Positions 32,994-41,497 of a stretch of DNA of 64,000 nucleotides are shown piece after piece. A program made the position numbers and the translations under genes. A model generated the notes under the pieces. That model made no database searches, was not told the DNA's origin, and saw nothing but the letters and a program-made list of their open reading frames with translations. The stretch is from the NCBI GenBank assembly GCA_021734785.1, contig JAIPIF010000006.1, positions 1-64,000 of the forward strand, written 5' to 3'. The first letter of the stretch is position 1, and every line of letters starts with the position of its first letter. The DNA is from Candidatus Altimarinota bacterium (GTDB lineage: Bacteria > Patescibacteriota > Gracilibacteria > UBA4473).

Positions 32994-34531
32994 AACGCTT
33001 TTGGCTCCTCTCACTCCTCGTGCCGTGGCTCCTCACGGCTTGTACCCATCCCACACCTCCCCCAGACCAAGCTCCGCCGGAGGAAACCTTTCGACTTCAG
33101 GCTGAATCCTTCACGCCTGTGACAGAAATCACGGGCACACTGCAGGCAAAAAACACCATTGCTCTTCGTTCCAAAATTCCCGGACGCATTGCCAATGTTT
33201 TTGTGGATAGAGGCGATTTTGTAAAAAAAGGAGCCCTGCTGGCTCAATTTTCTGCGGAAAATGAAACTGCCGCTGTCGCACATCAAAATGCGCTCCTTCA
33301 GGAGCAGGCCGTCCAACAGTCGAGCCGACAGCAGGTTCAGGCACAAGAAACGGCCCTCGCCAATACGCTTCTGCAGCGAGATCAGCTCCAAAAGGAGCAG
33401 GATCAGCAGCTCTTGCTTGTCTTTCGTGCTCTAAAAAATCAAACACGCCTCACCCAAACAACCCTCGAAAATGCACTCACCTGGAGTGATCAGCTCCTGG
33501 GAGCATCGGATCAGTTCCGATTTGAAGTGGCACCCGTGCGATCACAGGTGGGAAACCAGAATGCACGCGAAAAACAACAGCTCCAAAATCTCGTCCAAGA
33601 ACTCCTGCGAGAAGAATCCCGTCTCGAGGAGCCAACGGAGTTTTTGTCTCTCAACTCGCTCCTGGCGGTGAGTAAAAAAACAGCTACCCACGGGCAAGAT
33701 GTTCGCCAGCTCCTCCAGCGACTGCGAGACATGATTCAGGCATCCACTGTCACACAAAAATTGTCACTCGAGACACGAGACCGTTTTTTTGAACAAGCGG
33801 CAAATTTCCTGCTGGAAGCGGAACAATCCCTCACCCAGCTCGATCAAAGCCAAAAAATTGCTCAGACACAGGTGGAGGGCCGTCGACTCGCGCTGGTCCA
33901 GGCCCAAAACGCTATCGCCCAAGCCGAATCCCATTTGGAATCGACACAAGCACAGGCAATGGAACAAAGGCAAACCGCCGCAAGCCAAACCGCGCTCACT
34001 GACACTGCACAAAATGAAATGCAAATCCTCGCCCCTTTTTCGGGCGTCATCACGGACCGAATGGCAGAAATCGGACAACTCGTACAGGCGGGCAGTCCTC
34101 TCTTTTCTCTGGCAGACCGGTCGGGGCTGGAGGTAGAAGTGGATTTCCCCGATAAGCAGATCGGAAGGCTGGCGCTGGGAATGCCCGCCGAAATAAAGAT
34201 CGATGGATTCGAAGGGGAGGTTTTTGAAGGAATTCTCACGCGAATCGATCCAGCGGTCGATCCCCAGACGCGAAAAATCGGCGGCGAAATCACGCTCACA
34301 AAACCGGAGAAACGACTCAAGCTCGGGCTCTTTGCTCGGGTGCGACTCGTGGGGAGCCCCGAGCCGGCTTTCTTTGTTCCGGAACAATTTCTCCGTCATA
34401 CAACGACCGGCGCTGAAATCGTCTTGACCTCTAAAACATCCCTGCCGGTTTCCCTGGGAGAGACAAGGGACGGGAAGCGACAGATCAAACATCCGCAGTT
34501 GAAGTCCGGCCTGACCCTTCTTTTGCCATGA
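32990..34531 (+). CDS. RND efflux adaptor lipoprotein (HlyD/MFP family)
   Basis: 513 residues. Lipobox LTAC (Cys18). Split lipoyl halves flank a long coiled coil: the first is ALRSKIPGRIANVFVDRGDF (about 55-80), the second LAPFSGVITDRMAEIGQLV (about 347-366); between them a Gln-rich coil of ~250 residues, longer than in AcrA. A beta-barrel and membrane-proximal part follow. Coupled by ATGA overlaps to the regulator before and the pump after it. No outer-membrane factor gene is nearby. Confidence 0.85.
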   Translation: MKRFWLLSLLVPWLLTACTHPTPPPDQAPPEETFRLQAESFTPVTEITGTLQAKNTIALRSKIPGRIANVFVDRGDFVKKGALLAQFSAENETAAVAHQNALLQEQAVQQSSRQQVQAQETALANTLLQRDQLQKEQDQQLLLVFRALKNQTRLTQTTLENALTWSDQLLGASDQFRFEVAPVRSQVGNQNAREKQQLQNLVQELLREESRLEEPTEFLSLNSLLAVSKKTATHGQDVRQLLQRLRDMIQASTVTQKLSLETRDRFFEQAANFLLEAEQSLTQLDQSQKIAQTQVEGRRLALVQAQNAIAQAESHLESTQAQAMEQRQTAASQTALTDTAQNEMQILAPFSGVITDRMAEIGQLVQAGSPLFSLADRSGLEVEVDFPDKQIGRLALGMPAEIKIDGFEGEVFEGILTRIDPAVDPQTRKIGGEITLTKPEKRLKLGLFARVRLVGSPEPAFFVPEQFLRHTTTGAEIVLTSKTSLPVSLGETRDGKRQIKHPQLKSGLTLLLP

Positions 34532-37500
34532 AAAAAAATCTGGCCGGTCGCATTACCGAATTCTTTTTGACCAATCGACCGCTCACCATTCTTTTGCTGG
34601 TGGCAACGGTTTTGGGAGGGGTATTTGCCTACACGCAAATGCCAAAACAGTACAACCCCACCATCTCTTTGCCGGCATTTCAGATCCGAATCGATTATCC
34701 CGGCGCCAGTGTCGAAGAGGTCGAACAATTTGTGACACGAGAGCTGGAGGAAAAAATTTCCGACATTCCCGGCGTGGACAAAATCTACAGCCAATCGATC
34801 GATGGCGGAACGGCCATCTTGAATGTGCAGTTTGAGGTGGGAGAAGACCTGGAAGATGCCCAGGTACGAGTGCGGAGTAAAATTGCCAACCATCTGGATC
34901 TGCTGACGGGCAAAATGCAGCCCCCGGTCATTAAAAATATTGATCCCGAGGATGTGCCCATCCTTACCATTGGACTCTGGGATCCTGGGCGGTCACAAAA
35001 TGAAGTGCGCGCACGGGTGACCGAACTGGTGCACCAGCTCAAAGTTGGCGAAAATTTTGCCAATCTGGAAGTCCACGGCGGAGAGCGCCCGGCGCTCAAG
35101 GTCCTCCTGGATCCAGCACGCCTCAAACAGCGTGCGGTAACTGTCTCGGATATTCTTTTTCAGATTCGGCAGGGAAATCAGAGCGCAAAGACCGGTCTGC
35201 TACGCACTGGAACACGGACAATTGTTGTCGAAGCAACGGGACAGTTTCACCGGGCTTCCGATCTTGAAAAGCTGATGATCAAGCCGGGCATTCAGCTCCG
35301 AGATGTTGCCGAGATACGAGAGGGATTCCAAGAAAAAACCGCCTTCACGCAGATCCATACAAAAGACAAGACCCCCATCAATGCCGTCTTTCTCTCGGTC
35401 GCCAAACGAAAAGGCTCCAATTCGACGCTTGTCGCTGAAGAAATTCTCCAGAAATTTGAGGGGCTCCTATCTCAGCCCCGATTTGATTCCCTGCAGTACA
35501 CCATTTTTCGCAATGAAGGAGAAACCGCCCAAGACGCTATCGGGGGACTGATGCAAAATCTTTTTCTCGCAGTGGTAATTGTGTCGGGAGTGCTCTTTGT
35601 TTTTCTCGGCTGGAGAAGTGCGACACTCGTCGCTATCGCCATCCCTCTCACACTCGCACTGGTGTTTGTGCTGGGATTCTTGGGAGGACACAACATAAAT
35701 CGCGTGTCCCTTTTTGCACTCATTCTCTCTCTGGGACTTCTCGTAGACAGTGCCACGGTGGTGGCCGAAAATATTCATCGGCATTTAAAAAAACAAGTCC
35801 CTCGAAAGGAGGCCATCGTTCGGGCCGTCAACGAAGTGGGCATCGGCCTTTTTTTATCAACGCTGACGAGCGTCATTGTCTTTTTGCCGACCAGCCAGAT
35901 CTCAGGAATGATGGGCGACTACATGGGTCCCCTCTCCTTTTTTGTCCCGATGGCACTCCTGATGTCACTTTTGGTGGCCTATGTTTTTACCCCCTTTTTG
36001 GCGGATCTGGTGATGCAAAAAACCGCTCGTCCTCCCTCAAAAAACATTGATGTTTTTGGAAGACTCACCCGCTGGTATCGTTCTTTTTTGGAGCGAATGC
36101 TGGGATCCTCAAAAAAGCAAAAGCGATTTTTGTGGACCGTTTTCTTTCTCTTTTTACTCGCTCTTGCGCTCCCGCTCACCCGGCTGGTGCATTTCAAAAT
36201 GCTTCCCACTGCGGATCGAGAACAGTTTTTTGTCTGGGTCGATGCACCCCGAGGGACAGATGTCCCCCAAACACAGTCTGTGAGCGAAAAAATCATTGCT
36301 CTGCTCCTCCAGCATCCTGAAGTCCAGTCCGTCCAGAGTTTTGTCGGAACAGCGCCGGTGGTGGATTTCAATGGCCTGTTTCGCGGTGTCCATCAGCGAG
36401 AAGCCGCCCATCTGGCAACCCTCCGAGTAAATTTGAGCCATCCCAATGATCGATCGACCCCTTCGACAGAAATTATCCACACGCTCCGAAACGAGATCTC
36501 CTCGACGGGAAAGATTCCACCGCGGTGGGACGTTCGTTTTGTAGAGGATCCCCCTGGGCCTCCCGTCCGGGCGACACTGCTGGCAAAAATAAAAGGCCGC
36601 ACCTGGGAAGAGATGAATCTCGCAGCAGCTGCACTGGAAAAGCGATTTGAAGGCACGGAGGGCGTCGTCGACATCCAAACCTCTGTCGAAGAAGCCGGGG
36701 AACGATTACTCCTAAAAATCGACCACGAAAAAGCCGCTCAGTCCGGCATTGATTCTGGACAAATCTTTGCGCTCCTCCAGGCGACCTCTGCGTCTTTTGG
36801 AGTCAGCCAATTTCACAATCCAGCAGCGAAAGAAATCGCCATGATCGAACTCCAGGTTGCTCCCGAAAAAAGAAACGCCCCCGACGATCTCCAACAGCTC
36901 TCCCTGACAAATGCAGCAGGGAATACCGTTCCGCTGCTCTCCGTGGTGGACATCCTTTCTTCGCGAACAGTCCCCGTCCGTCATGCGGATCAGCACGAAC
37001 CCACCGTGTATGTCTCGGGAGAAATGCAAGGACGTAGTGTCGTCTACGCCGTGCTGGACCTCCTGCGATCGCTGAAAAAGAATCCACCCCAAGGGCTTTC
37101 CCTTGCCGGCTGGAATCTCTTTGGGCTCCAGTTTCAAACAGACACCGGCCACCCGCTCACGCTGGAGTGGGACGGAGAATGGAAAATGACACTCGAAAAT
37201 TTTCGTGATTTGGGAATAGCAATGCTGATTGCCTTTTTTGCCATTTACTTTGTACTGGTGGCTCAGTTCCGAAATTTTACGACTCCACGACTGATCATGA
37301 CCACCATCCCGCTGAGCCTCATTGGCATTTTGTTTGGTTTTTTTCTGCTGGACCGGGGAGCTGGGATTTTCTTGACAGCCACTTCCTTGATCGGGTTTAT
37401 CGCGCTGATGGGGCTGGTGGTAAACAATGCCATTCTCTTTTTGGAGTATTTTTCCTTTCAGCGAAAAGAAGGAAAATCACTTCACGATGCACTCGTACGT

Positions 37501-37692
37501 GCTGGAGAAATCCGGCTGCGTCCTATTTTGCTTACCTCACTGACAACAATCCTGGGCAATCTCACCATTGCCGCGGATCCAGTTTGGTCCGGGCTGGCGT
37601 GGGCTATTGTTTTTGGACTGTCTCTCTCCGCCGTGCTGACACTGGGGGTTTTTCCAGTCCTGCTCTGGCAAAACCTGAAAGAAAGCGCTTGA
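34528..37692 (+). CDS. RND-family efflux pump (AcrB/MdtB-like)
   Basis: 1054 residues, two repeats of six membrane helices with large external loops. Opening FFLTNRPLTILLLVATVLGG, porter segment IRIDYPGASVEEVEQFVTRELEEKISDIPGVD, and charged helix-4 motif LILSLGLLVDSATVVAENIHRHLKK with the proton-relay Asp. It belongs to the hydrophobe-exporting (HAE) branch rather than the heavy-metal branch. Last gene of the operon headed by the CsoR-like repressor, so the substrate is probably linked to sulfur or metal stress. Confidence 0.9.
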   Translation: MKKNLAGRITEFFLTNRPLTILLLVATVLGGVFAYTQMPKQYNPTISLPAFQIRIDYPGASVEEVEQFVTRELEEKISDIPGVDKIYSQSIDGGTAILNVQFEVGEDLEDAQVRVRSKIANHLDLLTGKMQPPVIKNIDPEDVPILTIGLWDPGRSQNEVRARVTELVHQLKVGENFANLEVHGGERPALKVLLDPARLKQRAVTVSDILFQIRQGNQSAKTGLLRTGTRTIVVEATGQFHRASDLEKLMIKPGIQLRDVAEIREGFQEKTAFTQIHTKDKTPINAVFLSVAKRKGSNSTLVAEEILQKFEGLLSQPRFDSLQYTIFRNEGETAQDAIGGLMQNLFLAVVIVSGVLFVFLGWRSATLVAIAIPLTLALVFVLGFLGGHNINRVSLFALILSLGLLVDSATVVAENIHRHLKKQVPRKEAIVRAVNEVGIGLFLSTLTSVIVFLPTSQISGMMGDYMGPLSFFVPMALLMSLLVAYVFTPFLADLVMQKTARPPSKNIDVFGRLTRWYRSFLERMLGSSKKQKRFLWTVFFLFLLALALPLTRLVHFKMLPTADREQFFVWVDAPRGTDVPQTQSVSEKIIALLLQHPEVQSVQSFVGTAPVVDFNGLFRGVHQREAAHLATLRVNLSHPNDRSTPSTEIIHTLRNEISSTGKIPPRWDVRFVEDPPGPPVRATLLAKIKGRTWEEMNLAAAALEKRFEGTEGVVDIQTSVEEAGERLLLKIDHEKAAQSGIDSGQIFALLQATSASFGVSQFHNPAAKEIAMIELQVAPEKRNAPDDLQQLSLTNAAGNTVPLLSVVDILSSRTVPVRHADQHEPTVYVSGEMQGRSVVYAVLDLLRSLKKNPPQGLSLAGWNLFGLQFQTDTGHPLTLEWDGEWKMTLENFRDLGIAMLIAFFAIYFVLVAQFRNFTTPRLIMTTIPLSLIGILFGFFLLDRGAGIFLTATSLIGFIALMGLVVNNAILFLEYFSFQRKEGKSLHDALVRAGEIRLRPILLTSLTTILGNLTIAADPVWSGLAWAIVFGLSLSAVLTLGVFPVLLWQNLKESA

Positions 37693-37742
37693 ACAAAAGT
37701 TTTATTCTGAAATGATCTATCGCTTCTCGCAATAGAACTTTA

Positions 37743-37771
37743 TTGACATTTTTTTATAGCTGGAATAAGAT
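37743..37771 (+). promoter_or_regulatory. Strong promoter-like sequence in front of a gene-poor region
   Basis: Perfect TTGACA at 37743-37748, 17-base spacer, TAAGAT at 37766-37771. No convincing plus-strand gene follows for 620 bases. Confidence 0.55.
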
Positions 37772-37776
37772 GTCCT

Positions 37777-38322
37777 GAACACTTCGGGAGCAGGTACATA
37801 TCTCCCTATGAAAATCCCTCCGCTCCCGAGTGTTCCTCCGATCTTTGACACCACCGCCCCAAAAGTAGAAAGCCGCGAGTCTGCGGCTGACGCAAATTCT
37901 CGGCTTTCTGCTTTGCGATGTCGTCCTCGAATGGTAACTCCGTTCACCAGGATGCACCGCTGACAGAGAGACTGGCCTGTGACGACTTTTCCCAAAGACG
38001 ACATTTTGCCGCCTTTCTCAAAAGCTGTCACGGTCGAAACCCGATCCTTTGATTCTTTTCAATTGCCTGTTCTTCTGATCACGTTCTTGAAAAAAAACGG
38101 AATCACTGGGATCCCGTTTCACACACAAAACTGCTCGTATTCTCTGCTCTTTGACATTTTTGTCAACAGAAAATACACCCATGAGCGCCGAATGGATCCG
38201 CGGCCAAAAAGATGTCCCAAGCAAGGCGAAAGTTTTGGGGTCGTTCCCCCCAAGCTCCAGCTCGTGGTCTTCGCTCACCTTCATCCGTGAGACCTGAACA
38301 TCACAGACTGGAGCTTTTTTTT
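37777..38322 (+). ncRNA. Candidate large structured RNA
   Basis: Between the promoter at 37743 and a terminator-like end at 38252-38322 (AAGCTCCAG pairs with CTGGAGCTT, inner CTCAC/GTGAG hairpin, eight T) the plus strand is rich in inverted repeats: GAACACTTCGGGAGC with GCTCCCGAGTGTTC (37777-37836), AGAAAGCCG with CGGCTTTCT (37867-37910), TTGACATTTTTGTCAA (38153-38168). It does not match RNase P, tmRNA or 6S RNA by their conserved segments. Two overlapping minus-strand frames (37717-38031 from GTG and 38018-38284) could instead be short unknown genes. Everything else in 37,693-38,390 is without visible content. Confidence 0.35.
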
Positions 38323-38342
38323 ATCTGATTCTCTAAATTTTG

Positions 38343-38370
38343 TTGCGATTTCTCTCCTCGATCGTATGCT
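38343..38370 (+). promoter_or_regulatory. Promoter of the Kazal-domain protein gene
   Basis: TTGCGA 38343-38348, 16-base spacer, TATGCT 38365-38370, 20 bases before the ATG. Confidence 0.5.
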
Positions 38371-38390
38371 TTGATGTGTAAAAAAAATCC

Positions 38391-39323
38391 ATGGAACACT
38401 TCTTGCTCGGTATCATTTCCTTTTTCGCAACTCTCTTTGGTATGGTACCGACTCCGGCAGCAGAAATTGACAGCTTCACCGACTGCGTGCAGGCGGGGTA
38501 TCCGATAAAAGAATCCTTTCCCCGACAGTGCAGCACGCCATCAGGGGATCTATTTGTGGAAGAAGTCGATCCAGACCAAACACCACCGGCAGACGCCACC
38601 CAGGACACAAAACACCCCAACAGCACCGCTGAAGCCATCGAAATGGCCTCGGAAGCCGTCAAAAACTCGCTCGAGTACCAGTGGGGTGGCTATCATTTGG
38701 AGACAATAAAAGCCGACCCTCTCCGCTGTCCAGGCTGCTGGGAAGTCTTTTTTCAGTTTCGACGGCAGGGAGACAATGCCGAAATTATTGACGTCGTGTA
38801 CGCCGAAGTCCCGATTGTCTCGGGAAAAGTCGGCGAGCTCAAATTTGATCCTCCCGCACAGGATCGCTGGATCAGTCAGCAGGATTGTGAAGGAACCAGG
38901 GGAACTTCTCGTGTTTTGGTGCTCAATGAACCCGCCTGTGAAGCAGAAGAAACCTTTCGCGGACGCATCGCTGGCACGCGCCCGGCAGAGGTCTGCTGTG
39001 GCCCAAAAGAACTATTTCCTACCTCACCACGCCCCCTCGATCCCCCAGAAATCATGTGCACGATGGAGTACGCGCCTGTGTGTGCCGAGATTCAGCCCAA
39101 CTGCTTCACCACTCCCTGCCCCCCGATGAAACAGACGTTTTCCAATCGCTGTCATGCCGAGGCCGCCGAAGCGGAAAATATTCAGCCCGGAAAGTGTGAC
39201 CAAGAGGGACCGATCACCGGAATGGACAAAGGTGGGGAAGAACGGGAACCAAAAGAATCTGGAGCCCTTCAGTCAGGATCGTTGAAAATTCAATTCGGAG
39301 ACTACGAGGAGGAGGAAAATTAA
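38391..39323 (+). CDS. Secreted Cys-rich protein with Kazal-like domain
   Basis: 310 residues, N-terminal signal peptide (MEHFLLGIISFFATLFGMVP). Just after it comes SFTDCVQAGYPIKESFPRQC, a short Cys motif seen in many candidate-phylum secreted proteins. The middle (~80-150) is a small domain ending in WEVFFQFRRQG. Residues ~222-270 (MCTMEYAPVCAE...FSNRCHAEAAEAENIQPGKC) look like a Kazal-type protease-inhibitor domain. The tail is acidic. Its stop overlaps the convergent photolyase by four bases. Role unknown; a Kazal domain on a small symbiont-like cell could target host or neighbour proteases. Confidence 0.65.
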   Translation: MEHFLLGIISFFATLFGMVPTPAAEIDSFTDCVQAGYPIKESFPRQCSTPSGDLFVEEVDPDQTPPADATQDTKHPNSTAEAIEMASEAVKNSLEYQWGGYHLETIKADPLRCPGCWEVFFQFRRQGDNAEIIDVVYAEVPIVSGKVGELKFDPPAQDRWISQQDCEGTRGTSRVLVLNEPACEAEETFRGRIAGTRPAEVCCGPKELFPTSPRPLDPPEIMCTMEYAPVCAEIQPNCFTTPCPPMKQTFSNRCHAEAAEAENIQPGKCDQEGPITGMDKGGEEREPKESGALQSGSLKIQFGDYEEEEN

Positions 39324-40717
39324 GCACTCTGTCGTGCCCGGAGAAATCGCTGTTTGGCCCGGCCTGCCGAGTCCTGCGGATCGACGATGGGCCGAGGATA
39401 TTTGAGTTTGGAAGAAAGTGTCTCTGCCTCGCGACTCCAGTGATGGATTTCTTTGGCTGAAAGAGAACGAAGCTCCGGGAGCCATGTTTTGATAAATTCG
39501 GCTTCGGGATCAAATTTTTCCTGCTGTCGCCAGGGATTAAAAATCCGAAAGTACGGCTGCGCATCGCACCCGGTGGAGGCGACCCACTGCCAGTTGCCAT
39601 TATTGACCGCCGGATCGTAGTCCACCAAGTGCTGCGCAAAAAATTGCTCGCCCCATCGCCAGTCCACACCGAGGTTTTTGACGAGAAAACTCGCCGCCAC
39701 CATCCGGACGCGATTATGCATCCAGCCGGTACGCACCAGCTGTCGCATGCCCGCGTCGACCAGGGGAAATCCCGTCTGGCCCTTTTTCCAGGCTTCAAAC
39801 TTGTCAGGATCGTTGTCCCATTTGAGGGACCGAAAGGGCTCGCGAAACGCCTGGCCAAACACCTGCGGAAAGTGAAACGCCACCTGCGAAAAAAAGTCAC
39901 GCCAAAAAAGCTGTCGCAGCAGCGGATGATGAGGAGAAAATTCTGAGACAATCCGATGGTACACTTCGCGCGGTGAGACCGTGCCAAATTTGAGATGCGC
40001 GGAGAGATGTGTGGTCGCATCCGCGGCCGGGAAATCGCGTTCGGCTTCGTACCGCGAGAAATTGGAAATTTTCCCGAAAATCTCGAGCGCTTTTTTCCGT
40101 CCGCCACGCACAAAAAGATCCGGATTCTGTGTCGAGAGGAGTTTTTTGGAGAGAGCGGAAAAGGGCTGAGCTCCGGCAAGCGGCCCACTCCACCACTTCC
40201 CTGTTTTCGTTTCGAGGGGACGAATGGGTTCTTTTTCTGCTGCGTGAAAGTACGGGGTAAACACCTGAAACGGTTTCCCTTCTTTGGTCCTGATGGATTC
40301 GGGATGATGGAGCAGTGTGTCCGAAAAACGGTGCGAGGCAACATTCTTTTTGGCGGCGAGCGTTTCAATCTTTCGATCGCGTGCCCGCGCAAACGGCGTC
40401 ACGTCTTCATTGAAAAAAATCGCGTCAATATTTTGAGTAGAAAAAAGATCGGTCAGGATTTTTTCTGGATCGCCGTGAAAACAAAAAAGTGTCCCGCCTT
40501 GCTGTTCAATTTCAGAGACAACTTCTTCTAAGCTTTCGAGAAAAAACTGCAGGGCATTGGACGAAAAAAAATCATGCTTCTCACACTGCCGCGGATCAAA
40601 AATCATCACCGGCAGCACCGTTTTTGCCTGAGAAAATGCCGCATTCAGCGCCGTGTTATCGACCAAACGGAGATCGCGATGAAAAAGAAAAACAGCCGTG
40701 GAAACGCGTGGAATCAT
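39320..40717 (-). CDS. phrB: Deoxyribodipyrimidine photolyase (cryptochrome/photolyase family)
   Basis: 465 residues, typical class I CPD photolyase. N-terminal antenna domain (VFLFHRDLRLVDNTALNAAF), C-terminal FAD domain with HLSAHLKFGTVSPREVY, RQLFWRDFF, TGFPLVDAGMRQLVRTGWMH, RVRMVAASFLVKNL, WRWGEQFF and DYDPAVNNGNWQWVASTG, DAQPYFRIFNP. It splits pyrimidine dimers with light, so the cell lives at least partly in lit habitats. Confidence 0.95.
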   Translation of the reverse strand: MIPRVSTAVFLFHRDLRLVDNTALNAAFSQAKTVLPVMIFDPRQCEKHDFFSSNALQFFLESLEEVVSEIEQQGGTLFCFHGDPEKILTDLFSTQNIDAIFFNEDVTPFARARDRKIETLAAKKNVASHRFSDTLLHHPESIRTKEGKPFQVFTPYFHAAEKEPIRPLETKTGKWWSGPLAGAQPFSALSKKLLSTQNPDLFVRGGRKKALEIFGKISNFSRYEAERDFPAADATTHLSAHLKFGTVSPREVYHRIVSEFSPHHPLLRQLFWRDFFSQVAFHFPQVFGQAFREPFRSLKWDNDPDKFEAWKKGQTGFPLVDAGMRQLVRTGWMHNRVRMVAASFLVKNLGVDWRWGEQFFAQHLVDYDPAVNNGNWQWVASTGCDAQPYFRIFNPWRQQEKFDPEAEFIKTWLPELRSLSAKEIHHWSREAETLSSKLKYPRPIVDPQDSAGRAKQRFLRARQSA

Positions 40718-40772
40718 GGGGAGAGATCATACAATTTTTTTGTCGAAGGAAAAGCACTTTGCAAAAAAAGTG

Positions 40773-40801
40773 TTGGACAATTCTTTTCCCTTCCCTAGAC
40801 T
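40773..40801 (+). promoter_or_regulatory. Promoter of the copper-island leader gene
   Basis: TTGGAC 40773-40778, 17-base spacer, TAGACT 40796-40801; ATG nine bases later, almost leaderless. Confidence 0.5.
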
Positions 40802-40810
40802 CGACCCCCG

Positions 40811-41194
40811 ATGACTCATTTTTCTGCTCTGGCGACTCTCACATTCAAACTCACGTTTCTCGTGTGTTTGAGTCTGATGAACCTCGCACCGGTGCAGGCT
40901 GTCGCTCCCAGCCCCTGCCACGAAATGACGCAGCACGAAGCTGTTTCTGAGACAGAGGCTCTCCCCTGTGATGCCTGTCTCGAGTCAGAAAAAGCCTGGG
41001 ATCAGCCCCTGATTTCTGCCGGAAATATTTTGCTATTTTCTCCCGTAACGGAAACAGCTCTTGTTCCTGAATTTCTGCTCACAGAGAGGGCTTTGGCCAC
41101 AGAGAATACCCAAAAAGAACCCGATCCACCGCCGTCACTTCAGGCAACACAGGCCGAACGACTGGCAAAACAGACGATCGTCCTGGTGATTTAG
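40811..41194 (+). CDS. Small secreted protein at the head of the CusA island
   Basis: 127 residues; signal peptide (LTFKLTFLVCLSLMNLAPVQA). The mature part has PCHEMTQHE and LPCDACLE, a Cys/His/Met pattern that can bind metal, one hydrophobic stretch (LISAGNILLFSPVTE) and a Pro-rich tail. The overall layout resembles small DUF2946-like proteins often found beside heavy-metal efflux genes, but I cannot assign a family. Likely first gene of the copper island. Confidence 0.55.
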   Translation: MTHFSALATLTFKLTFLVCLSLMNLAPVQAVAPSPCHEMTQHEAVSETEALPCDACLESEKAWDQPLISAGNILLFSPVTETALVPEFLLTERALATENTQKEPDPPPSLQATQAERLAKQTIVLVI

Positions 41195-41255
41195 AGAGAA
41201 ATACAACTCCATTTTTTGGGGGGGACTTTTGTATTTCTTTTTTTGTATTTCTCTC

Positions 41256-41480
41256 ATGAAAAAATCATTTCTCGTTTTCGGTTCCCTTTTCTTTTTTGCT
41301 CTTGTCCTGACTGGCTGCGGATCCGCACCCACGACCGACGCCGAGCTCGCCCAAAAATACGGGCTCACCCTAGAAGAATTTCAGGAACAAAAAGAAGCCG
41401 CTGCCCGCATGAACATGTCCATTGAAACGCATCTCAAAAACGGGCACGTCGACTCCATGGATATGCCCATGGATCACTAA
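41256..41480 (+). CDS. Small lipoprotein with His/Met-rich end
   Basis: 74 residues from ATG 41256; lipobox LTGC (Cys21). The mature peptide is helical (DAELAQKYGLTLEEFQEQKE) and ends MNMSIETHLKNGHVDSMDMP-MDH, with Met and His suited to Cu(I)/Ag(I). It sits 17 bases before the efflux adaptor and may act like the periplasmic metal carrier CusF, although the fold differs. Confidence 0.65.
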   Translation: MKKSFLVFGSLFFFALVLTGCGSAPTTDAELAQKYGLTLEEFQEQKEAAARMNMSIETHLKNGHVDSMDMPMDH

Positions 41481-41497
41481 TCTTGACCCTTTTTCTT

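Noticed and set aside
37717-38284. Two overlapping minus-strand frames as certain genes
   Set aside because: One needs a GTG start, neither resembles a known protein, and the region is full of palindromes; kept only as an alternative to the RNA candidate.
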